From Peristeroidobacter soli (GTDB lineage: Bacteria > Pseudomonadota > Gammaproteobacteria > Steroidobacterales > Steroidobacteraceae): a DNA stretch of 64,000 nt. A program made the translations under genes and the position numbers. The notes under the pieces are model-generated. The model saw only the letters and a program-made list of their open reading frames with translations. It ran no database searches and had not been told where the DNA came from. How positions within the stretch are numbered: the stretch's first letter is position 1; each line of letters begins with the position of its first letter. Shown one piece after another: positions 44,340 to 51,691 of the stretch. The stretch spans positions 558,001 to 622,000 of the forward strand of contig NZ_RYEV01000005.1 in the NCBI RefSeq assembly GCF_004138485.1. Direction: 5' to 3'.

Positions 44340-44468
44340 GATCCGCCTCAACGCAGGCGAGGCAGGCAGGAAGCCGTCTTTGAATCGGGTGGCGCGCTTT
44401 GGCGGCGTGCGTAGGGCATGCCAGGGACTGCAAGGGCGCGTGTTGTTTTCAGGCGGATCGCAAGATCC
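44340..44468 (+). promoter_or_regulatory. candidate structured leader RNA with alternative pairings
   Basis: GATCCGCCT (44340-44348) is perfectly complementary to AGGCGGATC (44451-44459), closing a domain of about 120 bases that contains smaller complementary segments (for example GGCATGCC). The 3' strand of that stem overlaps a second hairpin, GGATC-GCAA-GATCC (44455-44468), so the two are mutually exclusive. The element ends 29 bases before ATG 44498. This is the layout of a switchable leader, but no known riboswitch signature was recognised. Confidence 0.35.
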
Positions 44469-44497
44469 ATTTCTCACTAGGCTAGGGGACTTATCTC

Positions 44498-45310
44498 ATG
44501 AAATTTTCTTTGAAGCAGATTGTTGCGGCGAGCACGCTGCTGGCGGCCTCGACCGCGGCACTCGCCGACGTGACGGTGCCGGCGGGCTACGGCAACTCCG
44601 CCACGGCTCCGGCGGGTTTCACCACCAATACGGACACCGATGGCGGCGTGGTGTTCCATCTGTTCAACACGGGCGACACCATCCTCTCGGTGAGCTACTA
44701 CCTGGGTCTGGATCTGTCCGAGTTCACGTTCGACGAGACCAATCAGGCGGGTCTGTCGCTCAGCTGGACGATCAACCCGGCAACGTATGCCGGAGCCGAT
44801 CTGTCGCAGATGCAGTGGGGCGTGGTTGCTGGCGATAACGGCAGCCAGAACACCGCTGGTTCGACCCGCTTGCTGAGCACCGTGGCCAACGGCTCCGTGA
44901 CCAACCTGATCAACACCAACATCATCACGGCGGCCGCGCTGGTCGACAACTCGTACAACGGCGCCAACGAAGACGACAGCCCGCTCGATCGCAACACGCT
45001 CGCTGGCACGCGCGACACCCGCGCCGTGCTCGGCAACTTCGGTATCGCCGGCTTCGACTGGACGGCGGACGCGAGCGATGCCGATGCCACGTTGGCGATG
45101 TACCTGTACGCCCAGAACGGTGGTCGTAACCAGGGTAACAACCCGACCATCCAGACGCAGTATGCAGGCGTGTGGTCGTTCGATGCCGCCACGGGCGTGC
45201 TGAACTACTCCGTCGCTGCCGCTCCGGTCCCGCTGCCGGCTGCTGCCTGGTTGCTGCTCTCGGCCCTCGGTGGCCTGGGCGCGGTTAGCCGCCGTCGCGT
45301 CGCTGCCTGA
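44498..45310 (+). CDS. VPLPA-CTERM sorting-domain secreted protein
   Basis: A 270-residue surface or secreted protein. Signal peptide 1-23 (ending STAALA) is followed by a beta-rich, Asn/Thr/Asp-rich domain of unknown function and the C-terminal sorting signal: VPLPAAAWLLLSA, a short hydrophobic helix, then RRR. VPLPA-CTERM tails are recognised by an exosortase (XrtD type) that cuts and processes them. Ribosome binding site AGGGGAC lies ten bases upstream. The long regulatory leader before it, with three operator-like sites and a possible RNA structure, suggests tight control. A hairpin follows the gene. Confidence 0.85.
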   Translation: MKFSLKQIVAASTLLAASTAALADVTVPAGYGNSATAPAGFTTNTDTDGGVVFHLFNTGDTILSVSYYLGLDLSEFTFDETNQAGLSLSWTINPATYAGADLSQMQWGVVAGDNGSQNTAGSTRLLSTVANGSVTNLINTNIITAAALVDNSYNGANEDDSPLDRNTLAGTRDTRAVLGNFGIAGFDWTADASDADATLAMYLYAQNGGRNQGNNPTIQTQYAGVWSFDAATGVLNYSVAAAPVPLPAAAWLLLSALGGLGAVSRRRVAA

Positions 45311-45325
45311 TCGATCTGTCGAATC

Positions 45326-45354
45326 GGGGAGCGACCGCAGCCGCGGCGCTCCCC
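45326..45354 (+). terminator. hairpin after the first VPLPA-CTERM gene
   Basis: GGGGAGCG (45326-45333) pairs with CGCTCCCC (45347-45354), and inside it CCGC pairs with GCGG, so the stem is effectively 12 bp with one bulged A. A pyrimidine-rich tract (CTCTCTCTTCTCTCTG) follows, not a pure T-run. It may partly terminate before the next gene. Confidence 0.55.
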
Positions 45355-45404
45355 TCCGAATCCTCTCTCTTCTCTCTGTCCACATCGATCCACGGAGAAT
45401 CGTG

Positions 45405-47033
45405 ATGAAAACTTCCCTCAAGGTTGCTGTCGCCGGCGCCTTGGCGCTGGCTGGCGCCAACGCCCTCGCAACGTCCCCGGCCGACATCCAGGCCGCCGCT
45501 GCCAACGGCACGCTGGTGACGCTGTACGTCAGCGGCGCCACCGCGACCGACGGCGCGCTCGAAAATCTGTTCAAGCTCGACGACCCGAACGTCCGCGTCT
45601 GCGTGCCCGACACGCTCGACATCTACTACTACCGCTCCACCAGCTCGGGCACGCCGTCTCAGCGCGCGCTGACCTGCACGGCTGCTTTCAGCGGCACTGG
45701 CATCGTTTCCGGCACGACCAAGCTCGCGCTCCTGAAGGAGTCGGCGGGTGGTTCGGCCAACGGCATCGTGCAGCCGGCGAACCTGCCGGGCACCCCGCAG
45801 CTGCAGTTCATCGACCTGTCCGCCGCGACCCTCCCGACCGCTTGCGCGACGGTCACCACCAGCTCCGGCTTGACGCTGCCGACCGGCACGGGCCATTTCA
45901 ACACCCGTGATTGCGGCGCGACCAGCACCACCGCGTCGACCGTCGTTCGCACCGCCCGCACTTCTCAGGCCGGTATCTCGGACGTCGATCCGACCACCTT
46001 CGTCGGCACCGGTGGCGTGACCGCTGCTCATGACGCCGCGCTGACCCGCAAGCGCACGTCGGTCGCCGTGACGTTCAACCCGATCGTCAGCGTGCCGCTG
46101 TTCACCGTTCTTCAGCGCGCCTACGGCACGATCACGGACAACGACCTCGAATCGACCAGCAGCCTGGCCTCGATTCCGTCGCTGCCGAGCTCGGTGCTGC
46201 GTGCGGTGTTCAACGGCACGTCGGTGCTGAATGCCAACGAGATCAACCTGAACGGCCAGAACCTGGCTGATCACATCGGCTCGGTCGGCGGCTTCGATGA
46301 CAGCGGTGATATCTATATCTGCCGTCGCGGCGATACCTCGGGCACGATGACCAGCTTCAAGCTGCACTTCCTGAACCAGGGCTGCAGCAAGACGCCGTCC
46401 ACCACCGTTCTGTTCGTCGCTCCGGACACCGCCAGCTGCCAGACCTCGGGCTGCACCTGGAACAGCACCACGTATGGCAACGACTACGTGTTCGCCGGTG
46501 CGGGCTCGGGCGATGTGCGCCAGTGCATCGACTATCACACCACGCAGGGCCGTCTGGCGATCGGCATCGCCAGCACCGAGTCCAAGCCGGGCACGACTCA
46601 GAACACCCGCTTCCGTTACATCAAGGTGGACGGCGCGGAGCCGACCCTGAAGGCCACGATCGAGGGCCGTTACAGCTTCTTCACCGAGAACACTTTCAAC
46701 GACCGCTTCCCGAGCACCTCGGCCAGCGGCTCGCAGACTCTGTGGGACAAGCTGTACGCCTCCATCGGCAACCCGACGGCGATCTCCGAGCTGAACCGTC
46801 CGTGGCGCACCTCGGCGGCGCTGACGCTGCCTGGCGCTTCGGATACTGGCGAAGCCGACACCGGCATTCTGGATACGGCCTCTTCGGCCAATGCCGTGGC
46901 CATCAACACGATGTTCAACGATCACACGATCACTGGCGGCGAAGTGCGTGCTACGCCGATCAACAGCCAGACTCGTCAGACGTTGAGCGGCCAGGCCAAC
47001 AACTGCAATCCTCCGTACCAGGCTTATCCGTAA
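45405..47033 (+). CDS. secreted periplasmic-binding-protein-like protein
   Basis: A 542-residue exported protein. Signal peptide 1-23 (ALAGANALA), then a region starting TLVTLYVSGATATDGALENL that resembles the start of the phosphate-binding-protein-like superfamily, where it would form the ligand cleft. Several cysteines in pairs suggest disulfides. It has no C-terminal sorting tail or membrane segment and ends NNCNPPYQAYP. ATG 45405 has GGAGA nine bases upstream. Codon use is strikingly uniform (GCC/ACC/GGC), consistent with high expression, and a near-ideal terminator follows. Ligand and function are unknown. Confidence 0.7.
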   Translation: MKTSLKVAVAGALALAGANALATSPADIQAAAANGTLVTLYVSGATATDGALENLFKLDDPNVRVCVPDTLDIYYYRSTSSGTPSQRALTCTAAFSGTGIVSGTTKLALLKESAGGSANGIVQPANLPGTPQLQFIDLSAATLPTACATVTTSSGLTLPTGTGHFNTRDCGATSTTASTVVRTARTSQAGISDVDPTTFVGTGGVTAAHDAALTRKRTSVAVTFNPIVSVPLFTVLQRAYGTITDNDLESTSSLASIPSLPSSVLRAVFNGTSVLNANEINLNGQNLADHIGSVGGFDDSGDIYICRRGDTSGTMTSFKLHFLNQGCSKTPSTTVLFVAPDTASCQTSGCTWNSTTYGNDYVFAGAGSGDVRQCIDYHTTQGRLAIGIASTESKPGTTQNTRFRYIKVDGAEPTLKATIEGRYSFFTENTFNDRFPSTSASGSQTLWDKLYASIGNPTAISELNRPWRTSAALTLPGASDTGEADTGILDTASSANAVAINTMFNDHTITGGEVRATPINSQTRQTLSGQANNCNPPYQAYP

Positions 47034-47073
47034 TCCGGATCGGCTGCAGACGGAACAGTTGAGCTGCAAGCAG

Positions 47074-47106
47074 GCGGCGCCACTTCGGTGGCGCCGCTTC
47101 TTTTTT
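47074..47106 (+). terminator. rho-independent terminator with UUCG tetraloop
   Basis: GCGGCGCCAC-TTCG-GTGGCGCCGC is a perfect 10-bp stem capped by a UUCG tetraloop and followed by TTCTTTTTT (47098-47106). It is the strongest terminator in the window and fits high expression of the gene before it. Confidence 0.95.
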
Positions 47107-47196
47107 GACATCTCTTTTTTATTTAGCGCGCGGCAATGATGTCGCAATGATCGTTGGTTACGTTATGCCCGCGTCCAAATCCAACAAGAGCCCGAC

Positions 47197-47457
47197 GTGA
47201 ACCGATCTTTGCTCAGCGGCCGCAGCCAGCAGCGGCTCATCGAGTTGCATCGTGCCGCCAACGTCGCCATGCAGGAGTTGAATCAGCACCATAGTCTGCT
47301 GATCGGCGCGCTGCTGGGTTGTGACAACGCCACGCAGCGGATCATGCTCGACGAGCATCGCGCCATCTCGGCGGCTGCGGTCGAGGCGCTGTTGAAATTG
47401 GGAACGTTCCTGAATCATTGCCGGATCGCCGAGACCTCGGTCGATTCCACTACCTGA
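47197..47457 (+). CDS. small uncharacterised helical protein (86 residues)
   Basis: A predicted 86-residue cytoplasmic protein that is mostly alpha-helical (LIELHRAANVAMQELNQHHSLLIGALLG and later AISAAAVEALLKLGTFLNHC). There is no signal peptide. It starts at GTG 47197 with only a weak AAGAG upstream, but its own terminator begins 48 bases after its stop, which supports it being a real gene. Family and function are not recognised. Confidence 0.5.
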   Translation: MNRSLLSGRSQQRLIELHRAANVAMQELNQHHSLLIGALLGCDNATQRIMLDEHRAISAAAVEALLKLGTFLNHCRIAETSVDSTT

Positions 47458-47504
47458 GCCGGTCCCCACGGTGTCCCCCGATCCCGATCGGTTGGACATC
47501 GCTT

Positions 47505-47546
47505 ACTCCGGCCCCCACCAGGATTGGCGGAGGCCGGAGTTTTTTT
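47505..47546 (+). terminator. rho-independent terminator after the 86-residue gene
   Basis: ACTCCGGCC (47505-47513) pairs with GGCCGGAGT (47532-47540) across an 18-base loop, followed by seven T. The T-run is on the plus strand, so it serves the plus-strand gene rather than the convergent minus-strand gene ending at 47565. Confidence 0.85.
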
Positions 47547-47564
47547 GTTTTATCGATTCACGGA

Positions 47565-48461
47565 TTATTTTTTGCGGCGGCCGAAACCGGCCACGCCGGC
47601 GATGCCCGACAGCAACAGCCACGCGGCGGCCGGCAGCGGTACCGGCGTCGGCGTGAGGATATACATGTTCGGGGTTTCGTCGACGATGTAGATCACGCCG
47701 TTACGGTCGATGGTCACGCCTTCGGCGGAGTCGGTGATGCCGGCCAGGCTGTACATGCTGAGCACGGTACCGGTGCGGCTCACTTCGAGCAGGCGCGCCG
47801 ACTCCTGGCTGTAGATCAGCAGATTGCCGTAGTCCGCCGACGAAGGATCCAGCACCGTCGACAGCACCTGCACGTCCGACAGATCGGACAGGCCGAGGCT
47901 GGCGGGATCGAACAGCGAAGTCACATTGGCGGTGCCGGAAGTGCCGGTGCCGAAGTTGAGGGTCGCGGCATTCACTTGCTGCGGGGTCTTTTCCTTGACG
48001 ACGACGTACTGGCCGGTGCTCGGATCGTACGAAATGCCCTCGAGACCGACGTTGCCGACGGTCACGCCGAGCGACGCGGAGGCGAGGCTGGCGCGAGAGA
48101 CGGCGCCACCGGCGTTGTACGTCAGCACATAAGCGTCCTGCAGACGCTCTTCGACGACCACGAAGCGGCCACCGCCGATGTATGTGAGACCTTCGGTGTC
48201 GTCGAAGCCGACCAGCGACATGGAGCTGAGCAGTGTGCCGTTGCGATCGACTTCGACGATGGCGTCGCCTTCGTCGCCGACCACGAACAGCGAGTCACGG
48301 TCCCAGTTCCACGTCACCGCGGAGGCCTCGGAGGCCGGACCGGCCGGCAGGCCGACCGTGCGAGTGAGTTGATAGTTGGCGAGATCGATCGACGCGACCT
48401 GCGCGCCGGCGAGCGCCGGTGCCAGCAGCACGGCCGACGCGATCAAAGAACGAATCTTCAT
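47565..48461 (-). CDS. SdiA-regulated-type beta-propeller protein with VPLPA-CTERM tail
   Basis: A 298-residue exported protein. After the signal peptide (1-20) the body carries six-bladed-propeller-like repeats (FVVGDEGDAIVEVDRNGTLL, NVGLEGISYDPSTGQYVVVKE, GVTIDRNGVIYIVDE) typical of the SdiA-regulated/YjiK family. It ends with TPVPLPAAAWLLLSG, a hydrophobic helix and RRKK, a VPLPA-CTERM sorting signal. A strong GGAGGAG ribosome binding site precedes ATG 48461. It lies 27 bases after a second minus-strand VPLPA gene, so the two are probably one operon. Substrate is unknown. Confidence 0.85.
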   Translation of the reverse strand: MKIRSLIASAVLLAPALAGAQVASIDLANYQLTRTVGLPAGPASEASAVTWNWDRDSLFVVGDEGDAIVEVDRNGTLLSSMSLVGFDDTEGLTYIGGGRFVVVEERLQDAYVLTYNAGGAVSRASLASASLGVTVGNVGLEGISYDPSTGQYVVVKEKTPQQVNAATLNFGTGTSGTANVTSLFDPASLGLSDLSDVQVLSTVLDPSSADYGNLLIYSQESARLLEVSRTGTVLSMYSLAGITDSAEGVTIDRNGVIYIVDETPNMYILTPTPVPLPAAAWLLLSGIAGVAGFGRRKK

Positions 48462-48488
48462 GAGTATCTCCTCCCGAGACGGCTTGAA

Positions 48489-49169
48489 TCAGGCGCGACG
48501 GCGGAAACCGGCCAGACCGGCGACACCGGACAACAACAGCCACGCGGCGGCCGGCAGCGGCACCGGAGCGGGGGCGAGCGCGAATGTGCCGGGGTTGCCG
48601 ACGTCCACGTTGTTGAGGTCCACGTACGAGCCGTACACGTCGCCGAGCGACGAGAAGACCCAGCCGAGCGCGCTGTTGGTGCCGAGCACGTCCAGGCTCA
48701 GCGGATTGCCGCTGACGTTCTGGGCGCGGATCGAGCCGGGGATGTTCTGATCGCCGTAGCTGAGGCGGTCGACCAGCAGGCCGGCGCCGTCATAGAGATT
48801 GATCTGGTCGTTGCGGCCGAGGTTGGTGGTGTTGTTGCCGATCACCTTGACTGAGCTGTCGAGGTTCCACACCGAACGGAAGGAGGCGGCGCTGGCCTCG
48901 GTGAGGATCACGGATTCACCCGGATTCACCAGGCCGAAGGCGCTCAGATTAACGGTGCGGGGATTGTTCGAGTCGTCATCGAAGCTCCAGCCGGTGAAAT
49001 CGACGGCGCTGGTGCCGAGGTTGGTGAACTCGATGTACTCGCCGGTGGTGCCGTTGCCGTTGTACATCCATTCGGTGATGTAGACCTGGGCGGAGGCGAG
49101 CGGGGCGAAAGCGGCGGCGCTCAGCGCGGCGCCGGTGAAAATAAACTTACGCAAGCAAGAAACATTCAT
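48489..49169 (-). CDS. lamin-tail-domain protein with VPLPA-CTERM tail
   Basis: A 226-residue exported protein. Signal peptide 1-27, then a lamin-tail (LTD) immunoglobulin-like domain beginning VYITEWMYNGNGTTGEYIEF with GWSFDDDS and LNPGESVILTE-like strands (VNPGESVILTE). It ends APVPLPAAAWLLLSGVAG then RRR. LTD domains occur in bacterial secreted proteins, often linked to surfaces or nucleases; no catalytic site is visible here. GAGG lies seven bases before ATG 49169. It is divergent from the DUF4114 VPLPA gene across 335 bases. Confidence 0.85.
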   Translation of the reverse strand: MNVSCLRKFIFTGAALSAAAFAPLASAQVYITEWMYNGNGTTGEYIEFTNLGTSAVDFTGWSFDDDSNNPRTVNLSAFGLVNPGESVILTEASAASFRSVWNLDSSVKVIGNNTTNLGRNDQINLYDGAGLLVDRLSYGDQNIPGSIRAQNVSGNPLSLDVLGTNSALGWVFSSLGDVYGSYVDLNNVDVGNPGTFALAPAPVPLPAAAWLLLSGVAGLAGFRRRA

Positions 49170-49296
49170 GGTCGAGCCTCGTCATATATTCGTATTGAAA
49201 AGTGTCATGCGGCGCTGAACACACCGCCGCGAGACGACCGTACGAAACCGCTGTTGCGTGACAATTAAGAATACGAACGACAAGCGCGACACCGTC

Positions 49297-49307
49297 GTAT
49301 GTCACTC
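49297..49307 (+). promoter_or_regulatory. operator-like site in the divergent VPLPA promoter region
   Basis: GTATGTCACTC matches GTATGTCATAC at 9 of 11 positions. It lies in the 335-base region 49170-49504 between divergent VPLPA-CTERM genes, which holds no other feature I can support apart from AT-rich patches around 49260-49285 and 49440-49490 that should contain the two promoters. Confidence 0.25.
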
Positions 49308-49504
49308 GCGTTGCAGAAGCTCCAGGGATGACGCAGCAGACGCTCGCAAGTCCTTGTCTGACGATGTTTGTACTTTCGCGCGACTATCGTGGCGCAACGG
49401 TACTGCAAGATTGCCGTAAAGGTTTCAACCTGGCATAACGTCGGTTTAATTCACAAAACGCATGCTGCCGCCATCGATAAGTAACAATCGGGTGGAGAGC
49501 GGGT

Positions 49505-50257
49505 GTGACGAACAGGTTTTCCAGATTGCAGCTCGTTTCGCTGGCCGCCCTGGGATTGGCGGCCGCTCAGGCGAATGCGCTGTGTACCTTCGATGGCTCC
49601 GCTGAGCCGTCCCTGCAGGGAAGCTTCAACTCTTTGCTCGGCGCCAACACGCTGAGCGCCACGGCTTCATGCCTGGACGATGGTGACGATGCGGCGTGGA
49701 CCACGGTGGGCTCGATCGGACAGATCGACATCATGCTGGAGCTCGCCGGCAACGCCGACACCAACGTGTTCGGTGTCTACGATCTGAACAATCCGAACGC
49801 ACGTCTGTCGATTTTCGACGGCGCCGCCTCGGCGGGCGATCAGGCCATCCTGCGGTTGCGCCAGACGGTCAACGGCTGGCGGGTCAGCGTGCAGGAAGTC
49901 GGCGCGACCACCTGGGCGCACCAGTTCATTTCCACGTCGGCTTTCGGTTTCTATCTGAGCGTGCAGGGTGAAGGCACGTTCTATAGCCAGACCGCGCACA
50001 ACGCCGACGGCGTCGATCACATGTATGCCTATCAGGGCACGGGCACACCGTTCCTGAGTGGCCCGCTCGCGGGCGAGTTCTTCAGCCGCCAGGATTACAT
50101 CCTCGCGTGGGAAGACCTGCTCGGCGGCGGCGATCGCGACTATCAGGACTTCGTCGCGGTCGTGCAGGACATCACTCCGGTGCCGCTGCCGACGGCGGTG
50201 TGGCTGCTGATTTCCGGGCTGGTCGGCCTGGCGGGGGTGTCGCGCCGGACCGCTTGA
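49505..50257 (+). CDS. DUF4114 protein with VPLPA-CTERM tail
   Basis: A 250-residue exported protein. Signal peptide 1-26, beta-rich body, and toward the C-terminus the DUF4114 signature ILAWEDLLGGGDRDYQDFV, whose acidic residues probably bind calcium. It closes with TPVPLPTAVWLLISG, a hydrophobic helix and RRTA. GTG 49505 has GGAGAG eight bases upstream. DUF4114 with CTERM tails is a common pairing for cell-envelope or matrix proteins in exosortase-containing bacteria. Confidence 0.85.
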   Translation: MTNRFSRLQLVSLAALGLAAAQANALCTFDGSAEPSLQGSFNSLLGANTLSATASCLDDGDDAAWTTVGSIGQIDIMLELAGNADTNVFGVYDLNNPNARLSIFDGAASAGDQAILRLRQTVNGWRVSVQEVGATTWAHQFISTSAFGFYLSVQGEGTFYSQTAHNADGVDHMYAYQGTGTPFLSGPLAGEFFSRQDYILAWEDLLGGGDRDYQDFVAVVQDITPVPLPTAVWLLISGLVGLAGVSRRTA

Positions 50258-50340
50258 AGAGCAAATGGAGTTTGCTGGATAGCCCCGAGGCGTTCTGATT
50301 CTCTTTAAGGAGATCAGGATGCCGCGGTAAAAACAAACTA

Positions 50341-50381
50341 CCCGGTCAACGGGAAAGCGGAGGCCAGGCCTGGCACTCCGC
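50341..50381 (+). promoter_or_regulatory. paired hairpins between the DUF4114 gene and the RHH-like gene
   Basis: CCCG-GTCAA-CGGG (50341-50353) is followed after AAA by GCGGAG (50357-50362) pairing with CTCCGC (50376-50381), with GCCA-GGCC-TGGC inside. The CAAAC before and AAAGC after the first hairpin loosely recall the c-di-GMP-I riboswitch layout, but its GGGACG core is absent. There is no T-run. It may be a terminator-like 3' structure for the gene before or a leader for the gene after. Confidence 0.3.
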
Positions 50382-50500
50382 CGCCAGTGCTTGCGTCACG
50401 CTTTCATCATTTGTTCAAAGTCCTGTCACTTGCCTACCGGAGTATTCCCGACCGCGGCCACGCCGGTCGCACCTAACGTGTAGCGCAGGGGACAACAACC

Positions 50501-51043
50501 ATGGACAGCCGCAAGCAGGCCGTCTCGATTCGCATGAGCGCAGCTGATATCCGCAGCGTCAAGCGGCTGGCTGAGCGGCTCGGAGTTCGTGATTCAGATG
50601 TCATACGTTTCGCGGTCAAGGTGATGCTGGGGCGGCTGGCGCCGTTGCATGACCTGGGCGTGCGAGGCAAGAGCCTGGTGCCGGTGTTCGTCGAATCGGG
50701 CACCGACATCTTCCGTCATTTCGAGCTCGACGCCCTGCGTCTGGACTCGATCATCAATCAAGGCGCCGATCCGGACGCGCGCGTCGACTCGGACGACATT
50801 CAACTCATCGCGATGAGCGGCATCCAGCAGTCGTACGCCAAGCTGCGCCTGTCGAGCATCAGCCACAACTACAACCAGGGGCAGGCCAGGAGCGCCGCCA
50901 GCCCCGTCATCGATAAAGCGGGCCGGGCCGGCAAGCCCGGAGAAGAAGACGAGCTGGGCAACAGCTTGCGCAAGTATCTGTACGAAAAGTACGTCTACCG
51001 AAACAACAACGGCGGGCTGCGCTCGCCGGTCGAACTGGAGTGA
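50501..51043 (+). CDS. ribbon-helix-helix-like regulator of the surface cluster (predicted)
   Basis: A 180-residue cytoplasmic protein. The first 45 residues (QAVSIRMSAADIRSVKRLAERLGVRDSDVIRFAVKVML) have the beta-strand, helix, helix pattern of a ribbon-helix-helix DNA-binding domain. A central part follows (about 60-120) and a basic C-terminal tail with RKYLYEKYVYRNNN. RHH dimers bind short palindromic DNA. The gene sits between VPLPA-CTERM genes and the polysaccharide operon and ends against the next VPLPA gene. It is therefore a candidate controller of the nearby operator-like sites. One TGTCATAC word lies inside its own coding region (50599-50606). Confidence 0.6.
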   Translation: MDSRKQAVSIRMSAADIRSVKRLAERLGVRDSDVIRFAVKVMLGRLAPLHDLGVRGKSLVPVFVESGTDIFRHFELDALRLDSIINQGADPDARVDSDDIQLIAMSGIQQSYAKLRLSSISHNYNQGQARSAASPVIDKAGRAGKPGEEDELGNSLRKYLYEKYVYRNNNGGLRSPVELE

Positions 51044-51048
51044 AGCAT

Positions 51049-51588
51049 ATGAAGGGTGTATTCAAGTTTGCCGCCATCGCCTCGCTGGTGCTGGGTCTGT
51101 TCACGATGTCGATGGCCGCGCGTGCCGAGCACGTGCAGGCCGAAACGCCGTGGTTCTCCGGCGTGCCGCTGGAGTCGCTGGTCAAAGGTCCGATCGGGGA
51201 CTCGATCAACTCGACCCTGGTGCTGTGGGGCACGAGCCTGTCGGTCAATGCATTGAGCGCGCCGAGTGCCGGCCAGGTCACCGTGAAACTCACCGATTTC
51301 GAGTTTCCGAGCCCGCTGCAGTCGTTGTCGCTGCTGGTGACGGATTTGAACGGCTTCTGGAAGAAGATCGACGGCGGCACCGGTGCCGATGGCCTGATCT
51401 TCGATCTGACCGGCCCGGCGAACCTGTTCGTCGCCGTGTTCGCGCAGACCACCGACAAGTACACGCCGGGTGTCTACAACCTGCAGGCGAGCTTCTCGCC
51501 GGTGCCGTTGCCGGCCGCCGCGTGGCTGCTGCTCTCCGGCCTGGGTGGTCTCGCCGCGTTCCGCCGCAAGCGTCTGCTCGATCGATAA
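51049..51588 (+). CDS. small secreted protein with VPLPA-CTERM tail
   Basis: A 179-residue exported protein. Signal peptide 1-27 (SMAARA), a beta-rich body of about 115 residues without a recognised domain (VTVKLTDFEFPSPLQSLSLLV), then SPVPLPAAAWLLLSG, a hydrophobic helix and a long basic tail RRKRLLDR. ATG 51049 has GGAG eight bases upstream, inside the end of the RHH-like gene, so the two are coupled. A terminator follows before the polysaccharide operon. Confidence 0.8.
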   Translation: MKGVFKFAAIASLVLGLFTMSMAARAEHVQAETPWFSGVPLESLVKGPIGDSINSTLVLWGTSLSVNALSAPSAGQVTVKLTDFEFPSPLQSLSLLVTDLNGFWKKIDGGTGADGLIFDLTGPANLFVAVFAQTTDKYTPGVYNLQASFSPVPLPAAAWLLLSGLGGLAAFRRKRLLDR

Positions 51589-51607
51589 CTCACATATATA
51601 AGAGTGA

Positions 51608-51649
51608 AAAGCGCGGGCGGCCGACCCGGTGGCCGTACCGCGCTTTCTT
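51608..51649 (+). terminator. terminator between the VPLPA gene and the polysaccharide operon
   Basis: AAAGCGCGG (51608-51616) pairs with CCGCGCTTT (51638-51646), with an inner GGCC/GGCC pairing, followed by CTTG. The stem is strong but the T-tract is short (TTTCTT). It separates the RHH-VPLPA pair from the Wza-like gene. Confidence 0.7.
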
Positions 51650-51691
51650 GTGCCTGGTCTGTCTTGCTTTTGAAATTCAGCGGTCATACGA

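Noticed and set aside
44340-44468. A canonical c-di-GMP or other known riboswitch in the VPLPA leader
   Set aside because: I could not find the conserved core of any riboswitch class; only pairing potential is claimed.
44217-44477. 86-residue minus-strand frame in the gap before the first VPLPA gene
   Set aside because: It is rich in Arg, Pro and Cys without domain or ribosome binding site, and coincides with the structured leader and an operator-like site.
49380-49400. Sigma-54 promoter (TGGCGC...TGC) between the divergent VPLPA genes
   Set aside because: The distance between the GG and GC elements is two bases too long for a -24/-12 promoter.
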